DNA of 64,000 nucleotides from Nitrosomonas marina (GTDB lineage Bacteria; Pseudomonadota; Gammaproteobacteria; Burkholderiales; Nitrosomonadaceae), in contig NZ_FOIA01000001.1 of NCBI RefSeq assembly GCF_900111605.1, positions 1 to 64,000 on the forward strand, in the 5' to 3' direction. The first letter of the stretch is position 1, and each line of letters opens with the position of its first letter. The position numbers were made by a program, and so were the translations under genes. The notes under the pieces were generated by a model that saw nothing but the letters and a program-made list of their open reading frames with translations, ran no database searches and was not told the origin of the DNA. Positions 19,778 to 29,342 of the stretch are shown here, piece by piece.

Positions 19778-21022
19778 CTAGTTTGCAGCTTCTCCGATCC
19801 TGTTCACCCAGCCCAGAGCTGCAAGTTCCAGGTTGGTCAGTTCGTTGAGATTTAAGAAATCCAGTTCTTTCAGCAGGGATTGAATCGTCTTGACTTCACC
19901 CATTTCGTTTGCTTCAATTAATTGAAGCTCCAGGCCCAATCTGCCTTCGCGAATTAGCAGTGCCTGACTCATATCCTCGGGTATGCTCAATTTATCGATA
20001 ATCTGCTGCATTTCGATGCCCAGTACTGTATCCAGTAAAGACAGAATGCCGACCATAAAGGCTCTTTCCTGATAATTTTTGTCATGTGGGCGTTCAACTG
20101 CAGCAATAAGCTCCATGAGCTTGCCCCGGGCCGCCGCAGTTCTTAGCAGCGCATTGTCCAAGCCTTCATTGTTTTTGGAATTTTCTGTGGTATATAACAG
20201 CAGTTGAATCCATCGTTGCAGCTGTTTGCGCCCCAGCAACATGATCGACTGTTTAATGGAATTGACTTTTTGTGGTATACCTACAGCTGCCGAATTGACC
20301 ATACGCAGCAGGTTATAGCTCAATCCGGGTTCTCGTTTGAATTCTTTGTCAATTTCCTCCAGATCACTGTCGCTCATCACCAGTGTCAGTAAATTCAACA
20401 ATGACAGTTTTGCCGGGTCGGCACGTTTTCCGGAAATGCTTTCAGGTTTGGCGTAGAAGTAGCCCTGAAACATTTCAAAACCGATGTGCATGCACTGGTT
20501 TGCTGTATCATGGCTTTCAACTTTCTCTGCAAGGAATAGAACCGGCCAGCGTTTCATTTGCTTGACAAGTTCGGTGAGTTCAATCTGACTCAGTCTTGAA
20601 ACATCAATTTTTACTATATTGATCAGGGGAAGAATACGTTGAACATTTTCATTGACCGAAGTAACGCCTGTAAGCGCAAACTGATAGCCTGATTTTTTTA
20701 ACTCGGTACAGTGTGCAATCAGTTCATCGTCAATTATTTCCGAACTGCTTATTTCAAGTACAACATGTTTTTGGGGTAACAGATTTATCAGGTCACTTCT
20801 GATCAAATCCCCGTTAATATTGATGAACCCGCGTTGCTGACCGAGTACATTCTGAATTCCCAGGTGGCCATATGCATTCACAATGACATTTGCAGTTGCC
20901 GAAAGTCCGTTTTCCGGGTTTGCTGAGTTTTCCAGTTCTTGCGACCTAAAAAACAACTCAAATGCAACCAGATCTTTGTTTCGATCCAGAATAGGTTGTT
21001 TGGCCAGATAAATATTTTCCAT
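19778..21022 (-). CDS. Degenerate EAL plus HDOD domain signalling protein (YuxH-like)
   Basis: This 414-residue protein has an EAL-type domain at about residues 1-190 and an HDOD domain at about 200-390. The start MENIYLAKQPILDRNKDLVAFELFFRS is typical of YuxH/CdgJ-type proteins. The catalytic EAL is replaced by E-L-F, and the usual DDFGTG metal site is not seen, so c-di-GMP hydrolysis is unlikely. HDOD domains (here LLRMVNSAAVGIPQKVNSIKQSIMLLGRKQLQRW) act in regulation without a phosphodiesterase active site. A V. cholerae relative affects motility. It heads the apparent operon with the CheZ-like gene (42 nt gap) and cheY. Confidence 0.88.
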   Translation of the reverse strand: MENIYLAKQPILDRNKDLVAFELFFRSQELENSANPENGLSATANVIVNAYGHLGIQNVLGQQRGFININGDLIRSDLINLLPQKHVVLEISSSEIIDDELIAHCTELKKSGYQFALTGVTSVNENVQRILPLINIVKIDVSRLSQIELTELVKQMKRWPVLFLAEKVESHDTANQCMHIGFEMFQGYFYAKPESISGKRADPAKLSLLNLLTLVMSDSDLEEIDKEFKREPGLSYNLLRMVNSAAVGIPQKVNSIKQSIMLLGRKQLQRWIQLLLYTTENSKNNEGLDNALLRTAAARGKLMELIAAVERPHDKNYQERAFMVGILSLLDTVLGIEMQQIIDKLSIPEDMSQALLIREGRLGLELQLIEANEMGEVKTIQSLLKELDFLNLNELTNLELAALGWVNRIGEAAN

Positions 21023-21075
21023 TCAGTTCTCCGCAATAACAGTCAGTTATATCAAGTGCAATTATTTGCTATTGA

Positions 21076-21102
21076 TTATCGACTGCGGACGCTGATTCTT
21101 AA
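21076..21102 (-). promoter_or_regulatory. Possible sigma-28 (FliA) promoter upstream of the EAL/HDOD-cheY operon
   Basis: On the minus strand, TTAA, 15 nt, then GTCGATAA reads toward the EAL/HDOD gene, 54 nt before its ATG. The enteric sigma-28 consensus is TAAA-N15-GCCGATAA; the -10-like half differs at one base and the -35 half is weak. The location before a chemotaxis operon fits. Confidence 0.3.
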
Positions 21103-21743
21103 ATTTATTCTTTTGGAATGGCCTTCTTATGCATTGCTGCGAATTGGGGGAATGGATATCTGTTTGAATGACCCAGAAGTGCAGGCCAGCAATTAAATGG
21201 GCAGAATTGCTCTTGCTGATATTGACCCATTCATTGGTAGATTGAAACGACTGGATTCATTTGTGCCGAATAATTAATACGTCAAAACAATCAACTGAGT
21301 CTGATTGCTATGTGGTTTTGTGTGTCTGGCTTGATGGTTTCGGTCTGCGCAATATGCGTGCTTCCGTGGAACTGTGTATTAACTGCAAGTACAAATTTCG
21401 CTTTTTTACGGTAATACGTTGGCACCAAAGAAACAATTAAATGGCAGAAATTCATTCTTTTTATGGACTCAAAAATTCGAAGCGAGGGCATAATGCGATT
21501 CAGCGTGAAATATGTAAACATCTTTAGAACACAATGTCTGAAACTGAAGATGTTTAATTGTACAATCTTGCTTGAAAATACTTCAGCATGAACATGCGAT
21601 AAGCCGTACATATTTTTTTGCTGGAAAAAAGTTGTCATGACCGGGTCTGCTCGTTACAACATCTACAATTATCGCAGCGATGTACAGCGGGTCCAGACCA
21701 GCATGCTGTCAACGTAACATTATCACATGTTGAATGATTAAAC
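21103..21743. other. Gene-poor region between the che block and nadE
   Basis: About 640 nt without a supportable gene. The longest open frame (minus, 21291-21638) has low-complexity, Phe/His/Lys-rich composition, no ribosome-binding site and no recognisable motif. I see no tRNA, no repeat and no strong terminator. Confidence 0.5.
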
Positions 21744-23813
21744 TCATGATCTGATATCCGGTATGGATTTTATATTGTTGACCCATAAGGTAGCTTCGCT
21801 ATCACTCGGGGCACGATAATCGCCTCGTGGCGAGAGCGAACCGCCCGAACCAACTTTTGGGGAATTTGGAATGCAGCTTCGCTTGAATTGATTTTCTTGA
21901 AAAAAACGATATGCGAACACCTGCAACCAATGTTTGATTTCACCAATGGTATACTGGTTTCTACCGTTCTCTGTCGGATCTGGCCAGTTTCCTCGGGTTC
22001 TGTCATGCCAGCTGCAGTAGGCAAGAAAAGCTATTTTAGTAGGAAGATAACCAAACCGGGTTGTGTAATACAAGTTGAAATCCTGTAATTCATAAGGACC
22101 GATGATCGCCTCTGTATGTTGTGCAGGGCGTCCATTTCTTGTTTCTCCGGGAAGAAGCTCTGGACTGATCCTTGTTTCCAGGATTGATAAAAGGATAGTG
22201 TTTATTTCCTGTCTGAACTGTTCAGTATCAATGATCCATCGAATAAGAAATTTAATCAGTGTCTTCGGTACACTGGCATTAATAGCATAATGTGACATCT
22301 GATCGCCGACGCCGTAAGTACACCAGCCCAGTGCCAGTTCACTTAGATCGGCAGTACCGAGCACCAACGCCTTGTGATAATTCGCAAAACGAAAAAGATA
22401 TGATGTGCGTTCGCCCGCCTGCACATTTTCAAATGTTACGTCATATACCGGTTTGCCATGCATATAAGGGTGATTGAGAACCTGAAGCATTTTTTTACAG
22501 CCCGGTCGAATATCAATTTCATGTGCTGTACATCCCATGGCCAGCATAATGGCGTTAGCATTGGCAAGTGTGCGATCGCTGGTAGCAAATCCGGGCATTG
22601 TATAGGCCAAAATTTGTTTGCGCGGCAATTGTAGCGTATCCATGGCACGGGCCGCGACCATTAAAGCGAGAGCCGAATCCAATCCGCCTGAAACTCCAAT
22701 AACAATCTTCTGGATACCTGTATGTTTGAGCCGTTTTACTAAACTCTGGGTCTGGATGTTGAAGATCTCGTTGCAGTGGTCATTTCGCGTTTTGGGGTCA
22801 GAAGGAATATAAGGAAAACGATCATATAACCTCTGGCAAAGCAATTGCTCTTTAACAGGCAGGTCAGTTTTGAACAATATTTCCCGGAACTGGTGAATAT
22901 TATCTCGATAGAAATGCACGCTTTGGCTGAAACTGTTCTGGCGCATCCGTTCCTGTGTTAATCGATCCAGATCAACATCGGCAGATAATAACTGTGAGCC
23001 ATTGTGGAATCTTCTGGACTCAGCAACAAGCGCGCCATTTTCGTAAATTATTGCATGCCCGTCCCACGCCAGGTCTGTGGTCGATTCTCCTGTCCCGGCC
23101 GAAGTATAAAGATACGCAGAAAGACAGCGCGCTGATTGATTGGCCACCAGACTATGACGATAATCGTATTTGCCAGTCGTAATATTGGAAGCAGACAAGT
23201 TAAGGAGTACAGTTGCACCTGCCAGGGCCGCATGTGATGAAGGCGGGATTGGTACCCACAGATCCTCGCAAATTTCCACGAAGAAACAAAAATTTGGTTT
23301 GTTATCTGCTCGGAATATAAGTGATGTGCCAAATGGAATGGCGCTTTGACCGCATAGTGATATTGTGTTCCGGTTAGCGGCAACAGCGGAAGCGAATTGT
23401 CGCAGTTCATAAAATTCCCGGTAATTGGGCAGAAATGTTTTCGGGACAACACCCATAATGCTGCCTTGACAAACAATTACCGCGCAATTGAAAAGAGAGG
23501 AATCAATTTGCAGCGGTAGTCCTATGATTGTCACCAGGTTGAGTGATTTTGAGGCCTCTAGTACTTTATGAAGTGCTTCAATCGCCCCAATGATTAAGGG
23601 CTGCTGATGGAATAGATCGTCGCATGAATATGCGGTTAATCCCAGTTCCGGAAAAAGAACAAGCGCTGCATGCCGGTCGACCGCCTGATGCATTAATGCA
23701 ATTGTAGCTGCCGCGTTGAATTCGACATCTGCTACGCGAACTTCGGGTATACCAACAGCAACGCGCACAAAACCGTGGTTGTATAGGTTGAAAAATTCTC
23801 TATTTGTCTGCAT
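21744..23813 (-). CDS. nadE: Glutamine-dependent NAD+ synthetase
   Basis: This 689-residue two-domain enzyme makes NAD+ from nicotinate adenine dinucleotide, ATP and glutamine. The N-terminal nitrilase-type glutaminase (about residues 10-300) shows the Glu of FPELGLTAYS, the Lys of VPKTFLPNYREFYE and the catalytic Cys of EICEDLWVP. The C-terminal synthetase has the PP-loop GVSGGLDSALAL and LGTADLSELALGWCTYG. The length matches the long mycobacterial-type enzyme. It is monocistronic here. With pncA and pncB at 35989-37937 it would complete salvage of nicotinamide once NaMN is adenylylated. Confidence 0.96.
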   Translation of the reverse strand: MQTNREFFNLYNHGFVRVAVGIPEVRVADVEFNAAATIALMHQAVDRHAALVLFPELGLTAYSCDDLFHQQPLIIGAIEALHKVLEASKSLNLVTIIGLPLQIDSSLFNCAVIVCQGSIMGVVPKTFLPNYREFYELRQFASAVAANRNTISLCGQSAIPFGTSLIFRADNKPNFCFFVEICEDLWVPIPPSSHAALAGATVLLNLSASNITTGKYDYRHSLVANQSARCLSAYLYTSAGTGESTTDLAWDGHAIIYENGALVAESRRFHNGSQLLSADVDLDRLTQERMRQNSFSQSVHFYRDNIHQFREILFKTDLPVKEQLLCQRLYDRFPYIPSDPKTRNDHCNEIFNIQTQSLVKRLKHTGIQKIVIGVSGGLDSALALMVAARAMDTLQLPRKQILAYTMPGFATSDRTLANANAIMLAMGCTAHEIDIRPGCKKMLQVLNHPYMHGKPVYDVTFENVQAGERTSYLFRFANYHKALVLGTADLSELALGWCTYGVGDQMSHYAINASVPKTLIKFLIRWIIDTEQFRQEINTILLSILETRISPELLPGETRNGRPAQHTEAIIGPYELQDFNLYYTTRFGYLPTKIAFLAYCSWHDRTRGNWPDPTENGRNQYTIGEIKHWLQVFAYRFFQENQFKRSCIPNSPKVGSGGSLSPRGDYRAPSDSEATLWVNNIKSIPDIRS

Positions 23814-24531
23814 TTGAAAAAGCCAGGGGGTGAAAATTAGTGCCAGTTCATCGCATTATGCATTAAATGACAACGATTCAGAACGCCTGATCCCTGTAAT
23901 TGGCGCTGAAACTATCTTGTAATAACCGGGGTACGAACTGATTGACAGTTAGTCGCAGCACAATATCACAGCTCGTATATCCCATGGATTGCGCCATTTT
24001 TGCAATAAATCCGTTTATGAGCTTTTTTGGCGGATATGCCAGACCCGAATCAGCGCCTGATCATGGGTAGAAAACCGCCAGACAAATGACCAAACTATAT
24101 CAACTTTTGTCATGGTATCAGGCTGTCATGTCGATGACTCATGCCAATCAGCTCCAGAGTGCCCGTTTTGTAACCTTGAGAATTGTCCGCCTGGTTTAGT
24201 CGACTAGCCGATCCTTGTGCATGATTTTCAATGATTGACACGAAAAAAATCTTCACCGGTTTCCGGCAGGTCTAGTGGAAACTTCAATGCCAGAAAATCA
24301 CAGACATTATTTACACAAAATTAATATGAAATTATGAAGCATGGGGTTTCTGAAATTTTGATCAACTAGCTTTTATGAAGGTGTTTGTCGGCTAGTTTGG
24401 CCAGGCTGGTGCAACAACAGAGATTACCGTATTGTCGTTGTGGTTGAATGCTCTTTGGCGTGCGTGTAACCTGCTGATACTTTGGCGGTCTTGATCAGTC
24501 CAGAATGTTTTTTTATAAAAAGGATAATAAA
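23814..24531. other. Gene-poor region upstream of the lipoprotein gene
   Basis: This stretch of 718 nt has no supportable gene. Only frames of about 30-55 codons occur, for example on the minus strand around 24000-24300 where two overlap by ATGA, and none has a ribosome-binding site or recognisable motif. Remnants of a degraded mobile element are possible but cannot be shown from the sequence. An AAAGGA ribosome-binding site for the lipoprotein gene lies at its right end. Confidence 0.5.
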
Positions 24532-24984
24532 ATGAAAAAATCGATATTAGTAGCTTTTACCATTTCGTTTATGCTCTCGGGTTGCGCGACTATGTTTAAT
24601 GGTTCTACGCAACAGGTAGCAATCAGAAGCAATCAACCGGATGCCGAGCTTTACGTAAATGAAGCGTTTGTTGGCAAGGGAAACACTGTTACTACGTTCA
24701 AGAAAAAAGAAGATTACATGATTACAGTACGCAAGGAAGGATGTAATTCTGTGACAGTACCTGCAACAAAATCATTTGATGCTACCACTTTACTTGGGGT
24801 TTTTATTGATTTTGGATTGATCACGATTCTTGCTATAGATGGTGCTGGTACAGGTGCGTGGAATAAGTTTGATCAGACTAGTTTTGTTGTAGATCCACAA
24901 TGCCCTCAACCAAGCGCCTGGCTCATGCCATACAATCCAGCAATAAAATCAATGTCTTGGATTCTGCCGTACGATACGATTTGA
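24532..24984 (+). CDS. Small PEGA-like lipoprotein
   Basis: This 150-residue protein begins MKKSILVAFTISFMLSGC, a lipoprotein signal with Cys at residue 18. It continues with QVAIRSNQPDAELYVNEAFVGKGNTV, which resembles the short PEGA-type beta domain found in envelope proteins. A hydrophobic helix near residues 85-105 precedes a Pro-rich tail. I placed the start at 24532 because of the AAAGGA ribosome-binding site and the signal peptide; an in-frame ATG at 24505 would add nine Lys-rich residues. It stands alone between two gene-poor stretches. Function unknown. Confidence 0.75.
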   Translation: MKKSILVAFTISFMLSGCATMFNGSTQQVAIRSNQPDAELYVNEAFVGKGNTVTTFKKKEDYMITVRKEGCNSVTVPATKSFDATTLLGVFIDFGLITILAIDGAGTGAWNKFDQTSFVVDPQCPQPSAWLMPYNPAIKSMSWILPYDTI

Positions 24985-25354
24985 CATGTAAATAAATAGG
25001 CTGAGGTATAACAAATATCAGTATGTCAACGTGAGATTTTTAAGTAATTATTATCTCAACCGCGAAAAAAAATCGACCAAATAGATAGTTAACTATTAGA
25101 CATGGCCATGCGTACACTGGAGATCGTGAGCGAAGTAAATACATCAAATGCTAAATATCGATACCAAGAAATGTTTTGCAGATGATTGTTCAATAGCATC
25201 ATTAAGTTGTCAACCCTGGCCGTTTATGAGCCGAATGATGCAGAAGTAGTTTAATGACGAAGTGTTAGAATTCTCAGGCCTGGATGTTACTGAATGTAAT
25301 GCAACAATCTAAATTAGCTCAAAGAAAATATTTTTAAAATAAAAAGGAGAAAAA
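24985..25354. other. Gene-poor region upstream of the orphan nuclease-like gene
   Basis: AT-rich, 370 nt, with no open frame worth reporting and no clear repeat. A strong ribosome-binding site (AAAAAGGAGAAAAA) for the next gene is at the right end. Confidence 0.5.
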
Positions 25355-26416
25355 ATGGATTTGATCGATCGCATAAAAGAAATTGCATCCAGAATACCAA
25401 AACAAATAAGCCACATACAAACCGAAGAAGCTACAAAGAACGCGTTTGTAATGCCTTTTATCGGAGCCCTTGGTTACGATGTATTCAATCCGATTGAAGT
25501 AATTCCGGAGTTTACAGCGGATATTGGTTCAAAGAAGGGTGAAAAGGTCGATTATGTCATCAAAAAGGATGACAGGATTATTATTTTGATTGAATGTAAA
25601 TGGTCTGGCGCCGACTTACATATCAATCATGCATCACAGCTTTATCGATATTTTTCGGTCACTGAAGCTCGCTTTGCTATTTTGACAAACGGAATAAACT
25701 ACCAGTTTTATTCTGATATAGATGAACCTAACAAAATGGATTCAAAACCGTTCTTTGAATTCAATATACTTAACTTTGAAAATCACCAGATAAATGAATT
25801 AAAGAAATTTACAAAATCTGCTTTTTCTCTCGATGATATCTTAACTACAGCAAGCACACTAAAATATACAAATGAAATAAAAAAAATACTGGAAGAAGAG
25901 CTTCACAATCCTTCTGAGGCTTTTGTTCGTTTTTTTGCTTCACAAATCTACGATGGCAGACTCACACAATCGGTAATAGAGCAATTCACAAAAATTGTAA
26001 AAGAAGCAAGAAACCAGTTTATTAACGAGAGGCTTAACGAACGCTTAAAATCAGCACTTGCTGCAAATGAGTCTTCAAATAGCGAACAAAACTCAAACGA
26101 TGGAAAAGAAGAAACCAAAGATACAGAAATTGAAACGACGCAAGAAGAGTACGATGGTTATAACGTGATAAAAGCGATATTGCGTGAAATAATTGATGTA
26201 AAACGTATCTTTATACGGGATGCTAAAAGCTACTGTGCAATCCTTCTTGACGATAATAACAGAAAACCTATTTGTCGCCTGCACTTCAACTATAAGCAGA
26301 AATATTTAGGTGTATTTTCTAATAAAAATGAAGAACGTCTAGAAATAGATGGCGTCGACGATATATTCAGGTATGCCGAACGGCTAAAATTGGTAATTCA
26401 GGAATATGATAATTGA
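25355..26416 (+). CDS. Orphan type I restriction HsdR N-terminal-like nuclease domain protein
   Basis: This 353-residue protein resembles the stand-alone HSDR_N/COG4748 family. A PD-(D/E)xK-type nuclease core is visible at about residues 60-95: GEKVDYVIKKDDRIIILIECKW supplies the Asp and the E-x-K. A helical middle region and a charged linker (residues about 235-265, rich in Glu, Asn and Lys) lead to a C-terminal domain (YNVIKAILREI ... RLHFNYKQKYLGVF). There is no helicase, HsdS or HsdM partner nearby. Its AT-rich, lysine-rich codon usage and the gene-poor flanks suggest horizontal origin. A defence or DNA-repair role is possible, but no function is proven for this family. Confidence 0.78.
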   Translation: MDLIDRIKEIASRIPKQISHIQTEEATKNAFVMPFIGALGYDVFNPIEVIPEFTADIGSKKGEKVDYVIKKDDRIIILIECKWSGADLHINHASQLYRYFSVTEARFAILTNGINYQFYSDIDEPNKMDSKPFFEFNILNFENHQINELKKFTKSAFSLDDILTTASTLKYTNEIKKILEEELHNPSEAFVRFFASQIYDGRLTQSVIEQFTKIVKEARNQFINERLNERLKSALAANESSNSEQNSNDGKEETKDTEIETTQEEYDGYNVIKAILREIIDVKRIFIRDAKSYCAILLDDNNRKPICRLHFNYKQKYLGVFSNKNEERLEIDGVDDIFRYAERLKLVIQEYDN

Positions 26417-26915
26417 TACTACAGGTCATCGACACAGATAAACAGTGTCTACTTGACGCTACGGTGCTGAACTTGCGTCAGTACAATTTACCAGAATATA
26501 TCTGACAGCTACATACCCGGTAGTTCCGTGTAACCATCTGTAAAGATCAAGCGTCAAACAGCAGCTTCTTGATCATCCGCCTATACTCTTGCGTGTAATG
26601 CAGCATGCAAAAATATGTGGGATATGCTGGATTCAACATTAAAATAATTTCCTGGAAGTCGATGAGAGAAGGGTGGTGTTAGCCGTGCATTGGCACGAAA
26701 AATACGGCGTGTGTCAATTCCCGTTTCCAGGTTCTTATGGTCGATTTGTTACGGCTGTCTGCAGTAAATTTTAGCATTAGATTAGAGTGGCAGCTATTTT
26801 GGGGAATGATTGAATAGCAACGAAAAATGATGGATTCCGTGCTCTAATCGAATCTATGGAATTGACACCTTTCGATTAGCATAGCTGCCATCAAAATTTT
26901 TTTGTTGCAGCATAA
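26417..26915. other. Gene-poor region upstream of the TonB receptor gene
   Basis: About 500 nt without a gene. A 10-bp inverted pair (TGGCAGCTAT, and ATAGCTGCCA about 90 nt later) lies between roughly 26790 and 26895, shortly before the receptor start. It could be an operator or attenuator but is weak evidence alone. Confidence 0.4.
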
Positions 26916-28931
26916 ATGTATACCCGATCACTTCCTTTCTATATACGAAGATTTGCAAAAAGACTTCCATTCAGTCTGGCATTGATATTGGCTTTTTGTC
27001 CGTTATCGGTTTTTTCCAATACGGATGTCTATTCTCTGGATTTAGAGCAGTTAGTGAATGTTGAAGTGACTTCGGTCAGTAAAAAAACTCAAACCCTCAT
27101 GAAAACTGCTGCAGCCGTTCATGTAATTTCGCAAGAGGATATTCGCCGTTCCGGTGCCACTTCGTTACCGGAAGTCTTGCGCGGCGTTCCGGGTGTTCAG
27201 GTTGCGCAGGTTGATGCCAATAAATGGGCGGTCTCAATCCGTGGTTTTAATGACCGTTTTGCTAACAAACTGTTAGTGATGGTTGACGGTCGTAGTGTCT
27301 ACTCGCCTTTATTGACGGGCGTATTCTGGAACATGCAGGATATGCTGTTAGAAGATATTGAGCGTATCGAAGTGATTCGCGGTCCTGGCGGGGCCATTTG
27401 GGGCGCCAATGCAGTCAATGGTGTAATCAATATCATCACTAAGAGTGCAGACCAGACCCAAGGCACACAGATCACGCTACTGGGCGGTTCACAGGAAAAA
27501 AATCTGAGTGCACGCTATGGCGGGAAAATAAACGACCATACAAGCTTTCGATTATTTGCCAAGGGTAAGCACGTGGAAAACTTTAATGACACGCAGTTGC
27601 ATCAGGCAAATGATCAGTGGCGTAATTTTCTGGCTGGTTTTCGTGTTGATAGTGATTTTAATGCACATAATCAATGGATGTTGCAGGGTGGATATTCTGT
27701 TGGTACGGCCGATCAGTTTGCATTGACTGAATATATCAGTCGTAATGGAATTGAAAACCAGATTGATTACCAGTCTGGGAATATTCTGTTTCGTTGGGAA
27801 AATTATCAATCAGAAAACAATAAATGGCGCTTTCAGGCCTACTATGATCATTTCAACCGTCATAGTCTCGGTGTTTCGAACGAGGTTAATACGCTGGATC
27901 TTGACCTTCAGAACCAGTTCAAGTTGCTGGACAGGCATGATGTGGTCTGGGGACTGGGCTATCGCGCTGTTTTTGATAATCTGGAATCAAATTATATTTT
28001 TACATTTGACCCGCAAAAACGCTATACCCGAACCTTCAGCGCTTTTGTTCAGGATGACATCCAACTATCGAATACAGTACGGTTCACGCTGGGTTCAAAA
28101 ATTGAGCATAACAGTTTTACCGGATTCGAATTTCAGCCAAATACCCGGTTGCTCTGGGAAATAAACGAGCGTAACAGTGTCTGGGCCGCTGCTTCGCGAG
28201 CAGTTCGCATACCGTCCCGGTCTGACAGCGATGTTCGTGTCAATCTTGAAACGATACCGAGCAGAAATCCTTTTATGCCGCCTACCTTGATCAGCGCTTT
28301 TGGAAATAAAAATCTAAATTCAGAAAAAGTATATGCGTTTGAATTAGGCTACCGTAGCCAGCTGTCACATGCATTTACTGTTGATACAGCTTTATTTTAT
28401 AACTATTACGATGATTTGGTGGATTTCGACGTGAATATCGTCGGTATTGAGCAACAACCCGCGCCAGCCCATTTATTAGTTGCCAACAATTTTGCGAATC
28501 GACTAAAAGCATCAACTTATGGCGCAGAAATAATAGCGAAATGGCAGGCTACCAGTTTCTGGCAACTTATTTCCAGTTATACCTGGTTTGAATTAGATGC
28601 GCGTTTAAAAGGAACAGGATTGTCAGACAGTATTTTTAGAAAAGAGAATTCGGACCCGAGCCACCAGTTTTCTGTCCGCTCAAATATACAACTGCCTTAC
28701 AACCTGGAATTAAACAGCATGTTCTACTATACAGACCGGCTCCGTGCGCACAATGTTTCAGATCAGGCCCGTCTTGATTTAAGGCTGGCCTGGTCACCAA
28801 AACCCGATCTGGAGTTATCGGTCGTCGCACAGAATATTACAAATAAACAACATCAGGAATTCACCGCGCAGGATGTGCTGAATTCCGGGATTCCTCGTAG
28901 TGTATATGGAAGAATTTTGCTGAGATTTTGA
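26916..28931 (+). CDS. TonB-dependent outer-membrane receptor
   Basis: This 671-residue protein has a signal peptide at residues 1-36. A short linker DLEQLVNVEVTSVSKK, characteristic of one receptor subfamily, leads to the plug domain (IRRSGATSLPEVLRGVPGVQV ... IERIEVIRGPGGAIWGANAVNGVINIITK). A C-terminal 22-strand-type barrel ends in LLRF. It should import or sense a ligand using TonB energy; the ligand cannot be told from the sequence. It precedes a YfiR-like gene and a giant sensor enzyme on the same strand, an arrangement recurrent in proteobacteria, so a sensory role is plausible. Confidence 0.93.
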   Translation: MYTRSLPFYIRRFAKRLPFSLALILAFCPLSVFSNTDVYSLDLEQLVNVEVTSVSKKTQTLMKTAAAVHVISQEDIRRSGATSLPEVLRGVPGVQVAQVDANKWAVSIRGFNDRFANKLLVMVDGRSVYSPLLTGVFWNMQDMLLEDIERIEVIRGPGGAIWGANAVNGVINIITKSADQTQGTQITLLGGSQEKNLSARYGGKINDHTSFRLFAKGKHVENFNDTQLHQANDQWRNFLAGFRVDSDFNAHNQWMLQGGYSVGTADQFALTEYISRNGIENQIDYQSGNILFRWENYQSENNKWRFQAYYDHFNRHSLGVSNEVNTLDLDLQNQFKLLDRHDVVWGLGYRAVFDNLESNYIFTFDPQKRYTRTFSAFVQDDIQLSNTVRFTLGSKIEHNSFTGFEFQPNTRLLWEINERNSVWAAASRAVRIPSRSDSDVRVNLETIPSRNPFMPPTLISAFGNKNLNSEKVYAFELGYRSQLSHAFTVDTALFYNYYDDLVDFDVNIVGIEQQPAPAHLLVANNFANRLKASTYGAEIIAKWQATSFWQLISSYTWFELDARLKGTGLSDSIFRKENSDPSHQFSVRSNIQLPYNLELNSMFYYTDRLRAHNVSDQARLDLRLAWSPKPDLELSVVAQNITNKQHQEFTAQDVLNSGIPRSVYGRILLRF

Positions 28932-29342
28932 AGGCAACAGATTGTTTGGTTTAATTTTTTTGCATTTCAGTATTTGGATCCTTGTCAAGGCATTCTCTTA
29001 TAATTTTAGTTGATAAAACTCAATGGTTTATTTTAAAAACATAAATGAATTTTATATTGTTGGTGATTTTCGCTGGCGCTGGCAGATGAAATCTCATTCA
29101 TTTGAAAATTTGGTAATCGATGTTGAGTTTGGTAGTAGCGCGGAAAGTATTCGAATAGCTGAAAATCGACATGGAAAATTGAATAGAGCCTGCTGCTTTA
29201 AAAATAGATCACGGTGGGTTGATCAACTCATCTGACGAATCTATTGATTTTGATAATGACCAAAAATCAATTATTCCACCAGGTTGCTGGACTGAAGCGG
29301 AAGAACAGCCCGCTTCAGAGAGTTTTCCTGCCAAAGGATTTA
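28932..29342. other. Gap between the TonB receptor and YfiR-like genes, with an unexplained open frame
   Basis: About 410 nt. An open frame at 29183-29362 on the plus strand (60 codons after a TGA at 29180-29182) has ordinary protein-like composition but no ATG or GTG start. It ends in a TGA that overlaps an in-frame ATG of the next gene (ATGCCTGA, 29355-29362). A different frame, 29023-29235, starts with ATG; joining the two would need one frameshift. This may be a decayed small gene or chance. Confidence 0.35.

Noticed and set aside
21291..21638. A 115-codon minus-strand frame between the che block and nadE
   Set aside because: No ribosome-binding site, no motif, and composition unlike the neighbouring genes.
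23950..24300. Short minus-strand frames overlapping by ATGA, one containing LPETG
   Set aside because: Each is under 60 codons with no ribosome-binding site. The LPETG match is internal and has no following membrane helix, so it is not a sortase signal.
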